Origin: JAVBWO01 sp036677375
Lineage (GTDB): Bacteria > Bacillota > Dehalobacteriia > UBA4068 > UBA4997
Direction: 5' to 3'
NCBI GenBank assembly: GCA_036677375.1
Contig: JAVBWO010000005.1
Coordinates: 74,052-138,051 of the forward strand
Length of the DNA stretch: 64,000 nucleotides
In this document: positions 41,041-49,430 of the stretch, piece after piece
How the letters are laid out: every line of letters starts with the position of its first letter
Numbering within the stretch: position 1 is the first letter of the stretch
The notes under the pieces: generated by a model
What the model saw: the letters and a program-made list of their open reading frames with translations, nothing else
What the model was told of the DNA's origin: nothing
Databases searched by the model: none
Made by a program: the position numbers and the translations under genes

Positions 41041-42681
41041 TTACAGTCCTTCCAAAATGGCAATCTTCTCCACGATGGTCTTAAAGATCTGCGCGCCCTC
41101 CTCACCGCCCGCCTGGCGCTTCGGCAAATAAATGGCAACAACCCAGCGGGGATCTTCCGCCGGCGCCATGCCGGCAAACCAAACTCCCTGATACTGGGAG
41201 GTGCCGGTTTTGCCGGCGGTGTTTACCACCAAGGAAGCAGCCTGACGTCCGGTACCGTTGGTCACGACACCTTCCAGGTATTGTCTTAATGTTTGGGCAG
41301 TTGTTTCCTCAATGGCTCTAAGCGGTTTCACCGATGTGATTTTTTTTACCACCGTGCCGTCCTGCTGGCGGATTTCCTGCACAAGGCGGGGCGTCACTTT
41401 ATTGCCGCCATTTGCGATTACCGCCATCATCTGCGCCACCTGCACAGGGGATAACCTCACTCCTTTTTCGCCGATAGAAGCATTGGCCACGTCCCCGATG
41501 ACCTTGGTATTAAAATCTAAAGAAGGCCAGGTGGACGGAAGATCATATCCTAAAAGCACCGGGGTTTCCAAACCAAATTTTTTGGCATAAGCCATGATGG
41601 CATCACCGCCCAAAAGAAGTCCCAGGTTGGTGAAATAAGGATTGCAGGAATTGGCCAAAGCCGTTGCCAAGTCCTCTGTGCCGTGACCAGTCTCCTTCCA
41701 ACAATTTACGATATGCCCATTCTGCAGCTGATATTTCCCCTCGCAAACAAAATCCGACGGCGCGATCCCCGATTCCAAAGCGGCAGCCACCAAAATAATT
41801 TTAAAGACAGAGGCCGGAGGGTAGCCATACAGGGCTTTATTAACATAGGTGTCTCCGGTTGCCTCTGTCTGTCCTGCCGACGGGTCAAAATCAGGCGTAC
41901 TGACCATAGCAAGGATATCGCCTGTGGCGGCTTCCATCACCACCACTGCGCCACACTCCTCGCCCATGGCGTCGGCGGTGATTTTTTGGTAATCCAGATC
42001 CAGCGTCAGCACCACATTGTGGGAAGTATCCTGCTCTTCCGCCGGCAAATAGCGCAAATCGTCGATGGCCTGTTTACCCCGCTCATCCACTAAGACCGCG
42101 GCCTTCGGCGAAACGCGTCCCCGTAGCCAGCTGTCGTACTGTTTTTCCAAGCCGGATTTGCCGCATATTGCGTCGGCAGGCAATCCCATGGCAATCATTT
42201 CCTCTTTGTTCACGCTGCCGACAAAACCGATCAAATGGGTCGCAACCGCAGGATCGCTGTAACGGGGATACATCGGCAGAAGAAAGATGCCCGGTAGATC
42301 CATATCTTCAATCGCAGTAATTTCCCGCCTGTTCAAGTTGACCGCTAAAATCTTGGAGGTGGATTCCGCCATTTTAGCCGTCAGCTCCTTCTCTGGCAAA
42401 CCCAAAACAGGCGCCAGCGCGCCGGCGGCGGCCTCGGCATCTTCCACCAGGGAAGGAAAGACAACCAGGCAAGTGCTTTCCTGACCGGTAATAGGGCGGT
42501 GATAGCGATCCAGAAAATCGCCCCGGCTATACTGATACAAGTTAATGCTGCGCAGCTGTTGTTCCGCACCGCGTACCGCCAGGGAATCTCCCCGCACCAA
42601 AGTAAGCCAGGCCGCCCGCCCGGTGAGACAAATAACCGCCAGAATAAAAAAAACGCCATAAGCGAATATTTTTTTACTCAT
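41041..42681 (-). CDS. Class B penicillin-binding protein (transpeptidase)
   Basis: A 546-residue monofunctional DD-transpeptidase that cross-links peptidoglycan. One N-terminal membrane helix (about 5-25) is followed by a dimerisation domain with RGDFLDRYHRPI and the transpeptidase domain. The motifs are Ser291-x2-Lys294 (PPASVFK), Ser345-Cys-Asn347 and Lys491-Thr-Gly. It lacks a PASTA tail. The ATG at 42681 follows AAGGGGTGG. It resembles PbpA/SpoVD-like proteins; whether it serves elongation, division or spore cortex cannot be told here. Confidence 0.9.
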   Translation of the reverse strand: MSKKIFAYGVFFILAVICLTGRAAWLTLVRGDSLAVRGAEQQLRSINLYQYSRGDFLDRYHRPITGQESTCLVVFPSLVEDAEAAAGALAPVLGLPEKELTAKMAESTSKILAVNLNRREITAIEDMDLPGIFLLPMYPRYSDPAVATHLIGFVGSVNKEEMIAMGLPADAICGKSGLEKQYDSWLRGRVSPKAAVLVDERGKQAIDDLRYLPAEEQDTSHNVVLTLDLDYQKITADAMGEECGAVVVMEAATGDILAMVSTPDFDPSAGQTEATGDTYVNKALYGYPPASVFKIILVAAALESGIAPSDFVCEGKYQLQNGHIVNCWKETGHGTEDLATALANSCNPYFTNLGLLLGGDAIMAYAKKFGLETPVLLGYDLPSTWPSLDFNTKVIGDVANASIGEKGVRLSPVQVAQMMAVIANGGNKVTPRLVQEIRQQDGTVVKKITSVKPLRAIEETTAQTLRQYLEGVVTNGTGRQAASLVVNTAGKTGTSQYQGVWFAGMAPAEDPRWVVAIYLPKRQAGGEEGAQIFKTIVEKIAILEGL

Positions 42682-42977
42682 CAAAAAACCACCCCTTGAA
42701 AGCATTTCTTGATCTCGGGAACCTCGGTTCCCGGCGTCAAAGTTTTTCTTTCTAGCGTGGTTTTTTCCTGTCTATTTTATGTATGCGCTGACCATTTCCG
42801 CTTACTGCCATAAAATACTAACCATGGCTCGGCGCCAGGCAACGAGAAAACCAGAAAACAATCATACCCGGCGGCATGGTTCTAAAGACAAATATTCCAT
42901 CAAATCTTTTTACCGGATACTTCTCGGGAGGCAGAAGCGCCGCTTATGCCCAATCAAGTATGATAAGATATCTTCTG

Positions 42978-44051
42978 TTATAATACTAGAAATTCCTTGG
43001 GACTCTTGGTGATGTTTTCAAAGCCGTCTTTCGTGAACACCGCCATATCTTCAATGCGTACGCCGCCCAAGCCAGCCAAATAGAGCCCGGGTTCCACCGT
43101 GATGACATGACCGGGCAAAATCAGTGCTTTTTGATCCCGGCTCATCCGAGGCGCCTCATGAATCTCCAAACCGACGCCATGCCCTAAACTGTGAACAAAA
43201 TAATCCCCCAACCCCGCATCCTGAAAGATCCCCATGGCCGCCCAATAAGGTGTCTCTAAGGGTACACCTGGTTGCATTGCTTCAAAGGCCGCGTTTTGCG
43301 CGGCCAGCACCAAATGATATAATTCTGCCGCCTGGGGGTTTGAGGGACCCAGCATAACCGTGCGTGTCATATCGCCGCAATAGCCGCGGTAAATGCCGCC
43401 AAAGTCCATTAAAACCAGATCGCCAGGCTGTAAACGGCTGTCGCCCGGTTTGGCGTGACAAATGGAACAGTTGGCTCCTGAAGCGGCAATCACCGGAAAC
43501 GATAAAGCGTCGGCTCCCGCTTTAATCAATTGCTGACGTAGGATCTCCGCCACTTCCTTCTCCGTCAGACCCGGCTGCAGCAAAGGCAAAACGGCGGCAA
43601 AAGCGGCGTCACCGACGGCAGCCGCCCGGCGCAAAAGCTCGATCTCCGAAGGTTCCTTCACAGCGCGCAGTTCTTCCACAATTCCGCCGGCGGTAGAAAA
43701 TAAAACTCCCGGGGCGGCTTCTTTTAAAGCCAAGTATTGCTGATAAGTGAAAAAATCCTCTTCAAAAGCAATCTGAGCAATGCCCGTCTTCCTGCAGATC
43801 TCCCCGAACAAAGCAGCCAGATTCTTGCCCGCCTTTTGGCACAAAACGGTACAGCGGGGGCAATCGCGCTCCGCCTCCTCCCGGAAACGCCCATCGGTCA
43901 AAAGATAAGCGCTGCCGTCTGAAAGCACGAATAGCCAGCTGTCTTCTCCTTGAAAACCGCAAGTATAAAAAATATTTTCAGGTCTTCCCATGAGAAGAGC
44001 GGCAATGCCTTTTTTTGCCATATGGGAAGTAACCTTTAACAAACGCTCCAT
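42978..44051 (-). CDS. M24 family Xaa-Pro aminopeptidase-like metallopeptidase
   Basis: A 357-residue enzyme. The N-terminal creatinase-like domain (about 1-125) is followed by the pita-bread domain with metal ligands in LMDFGGIYRGYCGDMTRTV (two Asp), HSLGHGVGLEIHE (His), ITVEPGLYL (Glu) and GVRIEDMAVF (Glu). The family removes N-terminal residues before proline. The gene stands alone, with about 300 bp free of genes before the PBP gene. Confidence 0.92.
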   Translation of the reverse strand: MERLLKVTSHMAKKGIAALLMGRPENIFYTCGFQGEDSWLFVLSDGSAYLLTDGRFREEAERDCPRCTVLCQKAGKNLAALFGEICRKTGIAQIAFEEDFFTYQQYLALKEAAPGVLFSTAGGIVEELRAVKEPSEIELLRRAAAVGDAAFAAVLPLLQPGLTEKEVAEILRQQLIKAGADALSFPVIAASGANCSICHAKPGDSRLQPGDLVLMDFGGIYRGYCGDMTRTVMLGPSNPQAAELYHLVLAAQNAAFEAMQPGVPLETPYWAAMGIFQDAGLGDYFVHSLGHGVGLEIHEAPRMSRDQKALILPGHVITVEPGLYLAGLGGVRIEDMAVFTKDGFENITKSPKEFLVL

Positions 44052-44260
44052 AAGCTATGCCTCTTTTCCAATTGCTGTTTTGGTTTTACAGATTCCAGTT
44101 ACTTTCGACTTTCTCCTGCTTCATAAACATGATATAATAAGAATAAATTTGATCGGCGAAAAGCCGACCGGAAAAACCATGATACTTACAAATATATTAC
44201 CACTATATTACCACCATTGTATCTGTTTTACACCGCAAGTCAATGCATCAGGAGGCCCTT

Positions 44261-44794
44261 ATGAAAAAAATCTCTCATTTTTATCCTCCCTTTTTAGAAC
44301 TATTGCCCTATCTCTTGATTTTATGCGTCTTCGGTTATACTATCGTCATGTACCCCATGCTGCCGGACCCTATTCCCAGTCATTTCAACGGCGCGGGGCT
44401 TCCTGACGCCTGGACGGCCAAAAGCTGGGGCAGCGTTTTGCTTTTGCCCATCATTGCCCTTTGCGTGGTGGTATTCATGGGAGGCATGAATCTTTATCTC
44501 ATGCGCTGTAAGGATCCCTCTAAAGTCATCAATGTTCCTGTTAAGAGAAAAGACCAATTCAGCCAGGCAGAGCTGGAGAACATCCGCACTTTCACAGTAC
44601 GCAGCCTATACGGTATGAACCTTGCGGTAGCGGCGCTTATGGCTTATCTGGGGGTCGCCACCGTTCGCATCGCTTTGGGACAGCAGGAAAGCTTGGGCTG
44701 GCTGATCTGGCTTTTGGTAGGCGTTTTGATTGGGCTTGCCATTTATATGACCGTAAAATCCATGCTGCTTCTTTCCCCAAAGAAAAAAAGTTGA
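44261..44794 (+). CDS. DUF1648 membrane protein
   Basis: A 177-residue membrane protein with about four transmembrane helices. After the first helix it has the DUF1648 hallmark YPMLPDPIPSHFNGAGLPD followed by W-x-A-K. The domain is found in SdpI-like and other envelope proteins; function unclear. The ATG at 44261 follows AGGAGG. A small TCGGC/GCCGA hairpin lies about 90 bp upstream in its leader. A terminator follows the stop. Confidence 0.85.
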   Translation: MKKISHFYPPFLELLPYLLILCVFGYTIVMYPMLPDPIPSHFNGAGLPDAWTAKSWGSVLLLPIIALCVVVFMGGMNLYLMRCKDPSKVINVPVKRKDQFSQAELENIRTFTVRSLYGMNLAVAALMAYLGVATVRIALGQQESLGWLIWLLVGVLIGLAIYMTVKSMLLLSPKKKS

Positions 44795-44848
44795 AAGCAA
44801 GCGGCTCATCGGTATGCTAACTGCTTAATGTTTATAGCGACAAAAACA

Positions 44849-44876
44849 AAACAGACGGTTTGTCCGTCTGTTTTTT
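44849..44876. terminator. Bidirectional terminator
   Basis: AAACAGACGG (44849-44858) pairs with CCGTCTGTTT (44864-44873), followed by TTTTTT. It sits between two converging genes. Confidence 0.9.
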
Positions 44877-44889
44877 ATTTGAAAGAGCT

Positions 44890-45546
44890 TTATGCCGCCT
44901 TCTTCTTCCGGTTACCGTATGCCACCGGCCTCCCCATGACCAATTGCGCGGCGGGAACCAACAATCCGCCTACCCCGTTGCCCAGGATCATAACTCCAAG
45001 ATAGACTGAGGCCTTCAGCGACCAAATCCCCGCTAGGCTGAAATAAAACATATTTGCGACACAGTGTTCGAAACCGCTTAAAATAAAAACCATGACCGCC
45101 AAAAAGATCGCCAGGCATTTCCCCAGGGAATCTTGAATACGCTGATAGCCCTCTACCCCAAGATACATTAAAATGCCGCAGAAAATAGCCAAAATAAAGA
45201 TGCTGCAGAGACTATCATTTAGCTTGACCTGGCATAGTTCCGCCGCTTTCAAAGCCATGCCGTTAATACGGGTAAGGCGAAAAATAAGGGCAGCTCCCAA
45301 GGTTCCTACAAAATTACCCGCTAAAATAACCGCAAGCTCTCGCAAATAACTTATCTGATGCTGGAAACAATAACCCACCTTGCCCGTATACAGATAAAAT
45401 CCATAAGCAACAACCATGAACAAACCAATACCGAACAGGAAAGCTCCTATGACGCGGTTCTCCACCGAAAGATAGACCGCACCTCCGATGGCGATCATCA
45501 TGCCTGCTAAAATACTATTCACAAAAATCATTTTTTTGGTTATCAA
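44890..45546 (-). CDS. Formate/nitrite transporter (FNT) family channel
   Basis: A 218-residue protein with six predicted membrane helices. It carries the FNT-type SGFEHCVANMFYF (with the conserved His) and the first-half counterpart YTGKVGYCFQ. FNT channels pass formate, nitrite or hydrosulfide with protons. It is shorter than the usual 260-280 residues, lacking long N- and C-terminal extensions. There are no formate or nitrite genes nearby, so the substrate is unassigned. Confidence 0.85.
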   Translation of the reverse strand: MITKKMIFVNSILAGMMIAIGGAVYLSVENRVIGAFLFGIGLFMVVAYGFYLYTGKVGYCFQHQISYLRELAVILAGNFVGTLGAALIFRLTRINGMALKAAELCQVKLNDSLCSIFILAIFCGILMYLGVEGYQRIQDSLGKCLAIFLAVMVFILSGFEHCVANMFYFSLAGIWSLKASVYLGVMILGNGVGGLLVPAAQLVMGRPVAYGNRKKKAA

Positions 45547-45771
45547 CGGTATCCCCTACTTTTCTTTTTGTTCTTTTTTGTCATTGCAGTTATACTTGAG
45601 ACTTAGCATATTTATGTATTATAACACATTTCTGTGAATAAACATATTTTTCCAATATTTAAAAAATATAACCGCCCGTTTCTGAACTATTATGCATGGA
45701 ACATTTCAATAGCAGGCGGTTTTCTGTTTCATATGCTTCACGTGCAAAACTTACGAAAGTCATAACAGAAA

Positions 45772-45797
45772 ATAAAAAACGGCCCGGGTTACGGCCG
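45772..45797 (-). terminator. Terminator of the VanY-like gene
   Basis: CGGCC (45780-45784) pairs with GGCCG (45793-45797), followed on the minus strand by a TTTTTTATTTT run. It lies 10 bp after the stop. Confidence 0.65.
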
Positions 45798-45806
45798 CTC
45801 TTTTTA

Positions 45807-46556
45807 TTATGTAACTGGCTTTTTAAAATATTCTTCCATGCAAAGTCCGGATTCATTGATTTTTTTTGCCAGACCCTTCCCAACATAGCGGATATGCCAC
45901 GGTTCATGAATGATCCCTGTCTGCTGCGTTTTGTCCGCCGGATACCGTAAAATGAAACCATAATCGGCGCCATGTTGTGCGATCCATTGTCCTGCCGGAC
46001 TTTGATCGAAATCATCACTGGCATAGCCTTCCGTGGAGACGTCCACCGCCAGTCCGGTCTGATGCTCGCTGGTACAAGGAAGATTGACCTCCATTTTGGC
46101 TTTGGTCTGGGCTTCTTCCAAAGTCAGGCTTTCATCCTGAACCATAAAGGCCTGAACCCGGCCCTCATATAGCTCCTTCTGTTTAGCAGCGGAGCGGTAG
46201 GCACTTTCTACATTCAAAACCAGATCTTCTTTTGCCATGGCAGCTTTCATCTCCGTAAAAGCCGCTGCCGCCTTCTTTTCCAGCTTATATTCGCCGCCTT
46301 CTATGCTTACCAGATCATCCGGTACAAAATCCTCTGCCAAAGGGAAGGCGGCATTTACCACGGTGGCATAATATTCCGAAGCGGTATGGCTGCCGCCTAA
46401 AGCAGCTAAGATATTATGATAAGCATCCGGTCCCCCCAGGTTAACAAACAACCTGCCCACCAAATAGATCATAATACAGCAAAGAACAATGACCGGCAAA
46501 GGGCGTAATCTTCTTCTTCGTTTTCCTGCTCTTCGCCTTGCCGTGCCTCCCGGCAT
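45807..46556 (-). CDS. VanY-type D-alanyl-D-alanine carboxypeptidase (M15B)
   Basis: A 249-residue membrane-anchored peptidase. A very basic N-terminus (RRRAGKRRRRLR) precedes one transmembrane helix (about 22-40). The M15 domain has AYRSAAKQKELYEG, the zinc motif SEHQTGLAVDV (His and Asp) and EPWHIRYVG (His). It trims the terminal D-Ala of peptidoglycan stem peptides. The ATG at 46556 follows GGGAGG. There is no vanHAX or vanRS nearby, so this looks like housekeeping rather than glycopeptide resistance. Confidence 0.9.
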   Translation of the reverse strand: MPGGTARRRAGKRRRRLRPLPVIVLCCIMIYLVGRLFVNLGGPDAYHNILAALGGSHTASEYYATVVNAAFPLAEDFVPDDLVSIEGGEYKLEKKAAAAFTEMKAAMAKEDLVLNVESAYRSAAKQKELYEGRVQAFMVQDESLTLEEAQTKAKMEVNLPCTSEHQTGLAVDVSTEGYASDDFDQSPAGQWIAQHGADYGFILRYPADKTQQTGIIHEPWHIRYVGKGLAKKINESGLCMEEYFKKPVT

Positions 46557-46649
46557 TTGACCGCCTCCCTTATTGGCTTTCATTATAATGCAAATTAGGG
46601 AATTGTTTACAACAATTCCCTTAATGATTTCTTACACTTTCCTTAAATT

Positions 46650-46790
46650 TTAAAATCCGTAAGATTCGCTTGGTTCCCAGCAACAAGCGTTACTTTGCCA
46701 TACCGCAATGACCTTTTCCGGAGTTTCCCTGCCGCAGCCGGCTAAAAGCATGATCGCCAAGAAAAGCAATATCAGAATCAATTTTTTCAT
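46650..46790 (-). CDS. Very small lipoprotein (46 residues)
   Basis: An open frame with a classical lipoprotein signal: MKKLILILLFLAIMLLAGC, lipobox LAGC with Cys19. The mature peptide is only 28 residues and contains an unusual NACCWEP segment. GGAGGGG lies about 13 nt upstream. It is on the same strand as the carboxypeptidase gene and ends about 90 bp before it. Too short to be noticed by length filters; function unknown. Confidence 0.6.
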   Translation of the reverse strand: MKKLILILLFLAIMLLAGCGRETPEKVIAVWQSNACCWEPSESYGF

Positions 46791-47129
46791 TTGCCCGACA
46801 TGTCCCCTCCTTTTATGCCAATTATGCCAATGGCAGTTTATGACCTTATTCTTTCCTGATTTTTGCTTCTCATTCCTTTTCTATGTTTATTAGAATAACG
46901 CTTTTTCAAGGGGCTTGGGTTAGCCAAACCATTGTTCTGAAATCAAAAACCCTGAGGTTTTGGATTCTAATGATGCCAAACAAGCTTTCACTGGTAAAGT
47001 TACCCAAACTGTCCCTTTAAAAAATAACAAAACTGCATATTTAAAAGAATACAGTTTTGGGTTATGATAATAACACATTTGGAGAAACTATAAAAAATAA
47101 ATCAGAATATGACAATGGAGGGAATAAAA
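46791..47129. other. Divergent intergenic region before pdxS
   Basis: No gene seen. Two inverted repeats are present: AATCAAAAACC/GGTTTTGGATT (46941-46966, one mismatch) and AAAACTG/CAGTTTT (47029-47058). Either may be a terminator or a regulator site for pdxS. Confidence 0.45.
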
Positions 47130-48008
47130 ATGTCTGAACGCTTAGAATTAAATAAAAATCTGGCACAGATGTTAAAAGGCGGCGTCATTATGGATGTCAC
47201 CTGTGCCAAAGAAGCGGAGATTGCAGAAAAAGCAGGCGCCGTCGCGGTTATGGCCTTGGAAAGAGTGCCTTCCGATATCAGAAAAGATGGCGGTGTCGCC
47301 CGCATGAGCGATCCTAAGATGATTAAAGAAATCATGCAGACGGTTTCCATTCCCGTCATGGCCAAAGCCCGCATCGGACATTTGGTGGAAGCCCAGATCT
47401 TAGAAGCTTTGGGTATTGACTATATCGATGAAAGCGAAGTCCTGACGCCTGCCGACGACATGTACCATATCGATAAACGGCAATTCAAGATTCCCTTCGT
47501 TTGCGGCGCCCGCAATTTAGGCGAAGCCTTACGCAGGATCGCGGAAGGCGCCGCCATGATCCGCACCAAAGGCGAAGCCGGCACCGGCAACGTGGTGGAA
47601 GCCGTCCGCCATATGCGCACCATGATGTCCGATATCCGCCGCTTGGTCAATATGCCCAAAGAAGAACTTATGACTTTTGCCAAAGAAACCGGCTCTCCTT
47701 TCCACTTGGTCTCGGAAGTTGCGGAAACCGGCAAGCTGCCGGTGGTAAATTTTGCCGCGGGCGGTATCGCCACTCCGGCGGACGCCGCGCTCATGATGCA
47801 GCTGGGCAGCGAGGGAGTTTTTGTCGGCTCCGGTATTTTCCGCTCCGCCAATCCGGAAAAACGGGCCAAGGCCATTGTCATCGCTACCACCTATTTCAAT
47901 GATCCCAAAATCATTGCTGAAATTTCTGAGGACTTGGGGGCCGCTATTCCCGGTATTGATATTGCGCAGATTCCGGAAGAACAAGTTTTGGCTAAAAGAG
48001 GTTGGTAA
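47130..48008 (+). CDS. pdxS: Pyridoxal 5'-phosphate synthase subunit PdxS
   Basis: A 292-residue TIM-barrel enzyme that makes PLP from ribose-5-phosphate, glyceraldehyde-3-phosphate and ammonia supplied by PdxT. Highly conserved segments are visible: GGVIMDVT, AVMALERVPSDIR, MAKARIGHLVEAQ, RTKGEAGTGNVVEAVRHMR and NFAAGGIATPADAALMM. The ATG at 47130 follows GGAGGG; an earlier ATG at 47109 has no site. It is followed at once by pdxT. Confidence 0.97.
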   Translation: MSERLELNKNLAQMLKGGVIMDVTCAKEAEIAEKAGAVAVMALERVPSDIRKDGGVARMSDPKMIKEIMQTVSIPVMAKARIGHLVEAQILEALGIDYIDESEVLTPADDMYHIDKRQFKIPFVCGARNLGEALRRIAEGAAMIRTKGEAGTGNVVEAVRHMRTMMSDIRRLVNMPKEELMTFAKETGSPFHLVSEVAETGKLPVVNFAAGGIATPADAALMMQLGSEGVFVGSGIFRSANPEKRAKAIVIATTYFNDPKIIAEISEDLGAAIPGIDIAQIPEEQVLAKRGW

Positions 48009-48013
48009 GATCC

Positions 48014-48586
48014 ATGACAACCGTCGGCGTATTAGCCCTGCAAGGTTCCTTTGCAGAGCATCTGAAAGCATTGGTGAAAATTCCCGGCGTTACCGCCATT
48101 CAGGTTAAGAATCAAGAAGACCTGGCCCGGGTGGACCGGCTCATTATTCCCGGCGGCGAAAGCACCACCATTGGTAAGCTTTTGGATCGCACCGGGCTGA
48201 AACAGCCCCTTGTGGAACGAATCCGGCAGGGAATGCCTGTCTGGGGCACCTGCGCAGGAATGATTTTATTGGCAAAAGAGGTGCTGGGTGAAGATTCTCA
48301 CCTAGGCCTCATGGACATTTCAGTGCGGCGCAACGCCTATGGCGGACAGTTGGACAGCTTCCGCCTAGAAACGGAGATTCCGTCTGTGGCGCCAGGGAAG
48401 ATCCCCCTGGTCTTCATCCGGGCCCCCTGGATTGAGGCGGCCGGCAGCAAAGTGGAAATTCTTGCCCAATACGACGGCAAAGGCATTGCCGCCCGGCAGG
48501 GCAATCTGCTGGCCACCTCGTTCCACCCGGAACTTACGGACTCCATCGCGTTTTACGAATATTTTTGCAAGATGCCTGCAGCTTAA
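48014..48586 (+). CDS. pdxT: Pyridoxal 5'-phosphate synthase glutaminase subunit PdxT
   Basis: A 190-residue class I glutamine amidotransferase that delivers ammonia to PdxS. It begins TVGVLALQGSFAEHL. It has the RLIIPGGESTTI loop, the nucleophile Cys in GTCAGMILLA, and the His/Glu pair in SFHPELT. It lies 5 bp after pdxS, a two-gene operon. This is the deoxyxylulose-independent PLP route common in Firmicutes. Confidence 0.96.
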   Translation: MTTVGVLALQGSFAEHLKALVKIPGVTAIQVKNQEDLARVDRLIIPGGESTTIGKLLDRTGLKQPLVERIRQGMPVWGTCAGMILLAKEVLGEDSHLGLMDISVRRNAYGGQLDSFRLETEIPSVAPGKIPLVFIRAPWIEAAGSKVEILAQYDGKGIAARQGNLLATSFHPELTDSIAFYEYFCKMPAA

Positions 48587-48631
48587 TAGCTTGACTCTAT
48601 TCTTTGAATTGTATGGGTAGATCATATCAAT

Positions 48632-48658
48632 GGAACTGCCTTTGATAAAGGCAGTTCC
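48632..48658. repeat. Hairpin copy 1 flanking the flavoprotein gene
   Basis: GGAACTGCCTTT (48632-48643) pairs with AAAGGCAGTTCC (48647-48658). The first 16 bases recur after the next gene at 49324. It may terminate pdxST, though no T run follows. Confidence 0.55.
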
Positions 48659-48730
48659 AGACTGCCCAAAAAGCAATCACGTTTTGCAGCAAGCAGCATT
48701 TACCTTGAGGGAGTAAGGGAGGTTTGTCAT

Positions 48731-49201
48731 ATGCAAAACAGAATGAAGACACATCCGCTCTCCCAAAAGCAAATCGAACAACTTCTAAACAAAGCGGCAA
48801 CCGGTACATTGGCTACAATCAGTGTTGATGGTACGCCCTATGCAACACCGGTTCACTTTGTTTTTTTCCAAAATAAAGTGTATCTCCACGGACTTCCTAA
48901 AGGAAAGAAAATGAGCAACATCGCTATCAATCAAAAAGTCAGTTTTACGGCTTATGAGATGGAAGGATTATTGCTTGACCCCAAGGAAAGACCCTGTGAT
49001 ACAAACACCCGATACCAAAGCATCATCATTTCTGGTACAGCCTCGATTCTTTCCGATATAGAAGGAAAAAGAGCAGTATTGCATCAATTCGTCATGAAAT
49101 ATACTCCCCATTTAGAAAAAGCGGAAATCCCGCAAAACATGTTAAAGGGAACCGCCATTATTGAAATTTCAATTGATCAAATTACAGGTAAGTATTATTA
49201 G
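48731..49201 (+). CDS. Pyridoxamine-phosphate-oxidase-like flavin-binding protein
   Basis: A 156-residue split-barrel protein of the PNPOx-like/NimA type: TGTLATISVDGTPYATPVHFVF, then KVYLHGLPKGKKMSNI and a C-terminal IIEISIDQITGKYY. Members bind FMN or heme; some reduce nitroimidazoles. The start may be 48731 or the in-frame ATG at 48743; GGAGG lies well upstream. Its position next to pdxST may be coincidence, as it is not a true PNP oxidase. Confidence 0.85.
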   Translation: MQNRMKTHPLSQKQIEQLLNKAATGTLATISVDGTPYATPVHFVFFQNKVYLHGLPKGKKMSNIAINQKVSFTAYEMEGLLLDPKERPCDTNTRYQSIIISGTASILSDIEGKRAVLHQFVMKYTPHLEKAEIPQNMLKGTAIIEISIDQITGKYY

Positions 49202-49280
49202 TCTTTATGATAGCTGCGCGTAAATTTAAAAACTGACTGACGGGCTTCGCAAGATTCTGCCCTTAGGCTACACAATCACA

Positions 49281-49316
49281 AAACCTCGGTTTTCTTGAAG
49301 GAAACCGAGGTTTTTA
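49281..49316 (+). terminator. Terminator after the flavoprotein gene
   Basis: AAACCTCGGTTT (49281-49292) pairs with AAACCGAGGTTT (49302-49313), followed by TTT. Confidence 0.85.
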
Positions 49317-49323
49317 ACAGCCG

Positions 49324-49348
49324 GGAACTGCCTTTGATAGGGCAGTCC
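49324..49348. repeat. Hairpin copy 2 flanking the flavoprotein gene
   Basis: GGAACTGCCTTTGATA matches 48632-48647 exactly and pairs with GGCAGTCC, followed by TTTTTT (49349-49354), so this copy also acts as a plus-strand terminator. Confidence 0.6.
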
Positions 49349-49430
49349 TTTTTTATATTGAATTGAAATTGCCATATTACTCGGGGAACTTGGGGAAATC
49401 AAAAATAAAAGCATAAGCAATCTGTTGCAT

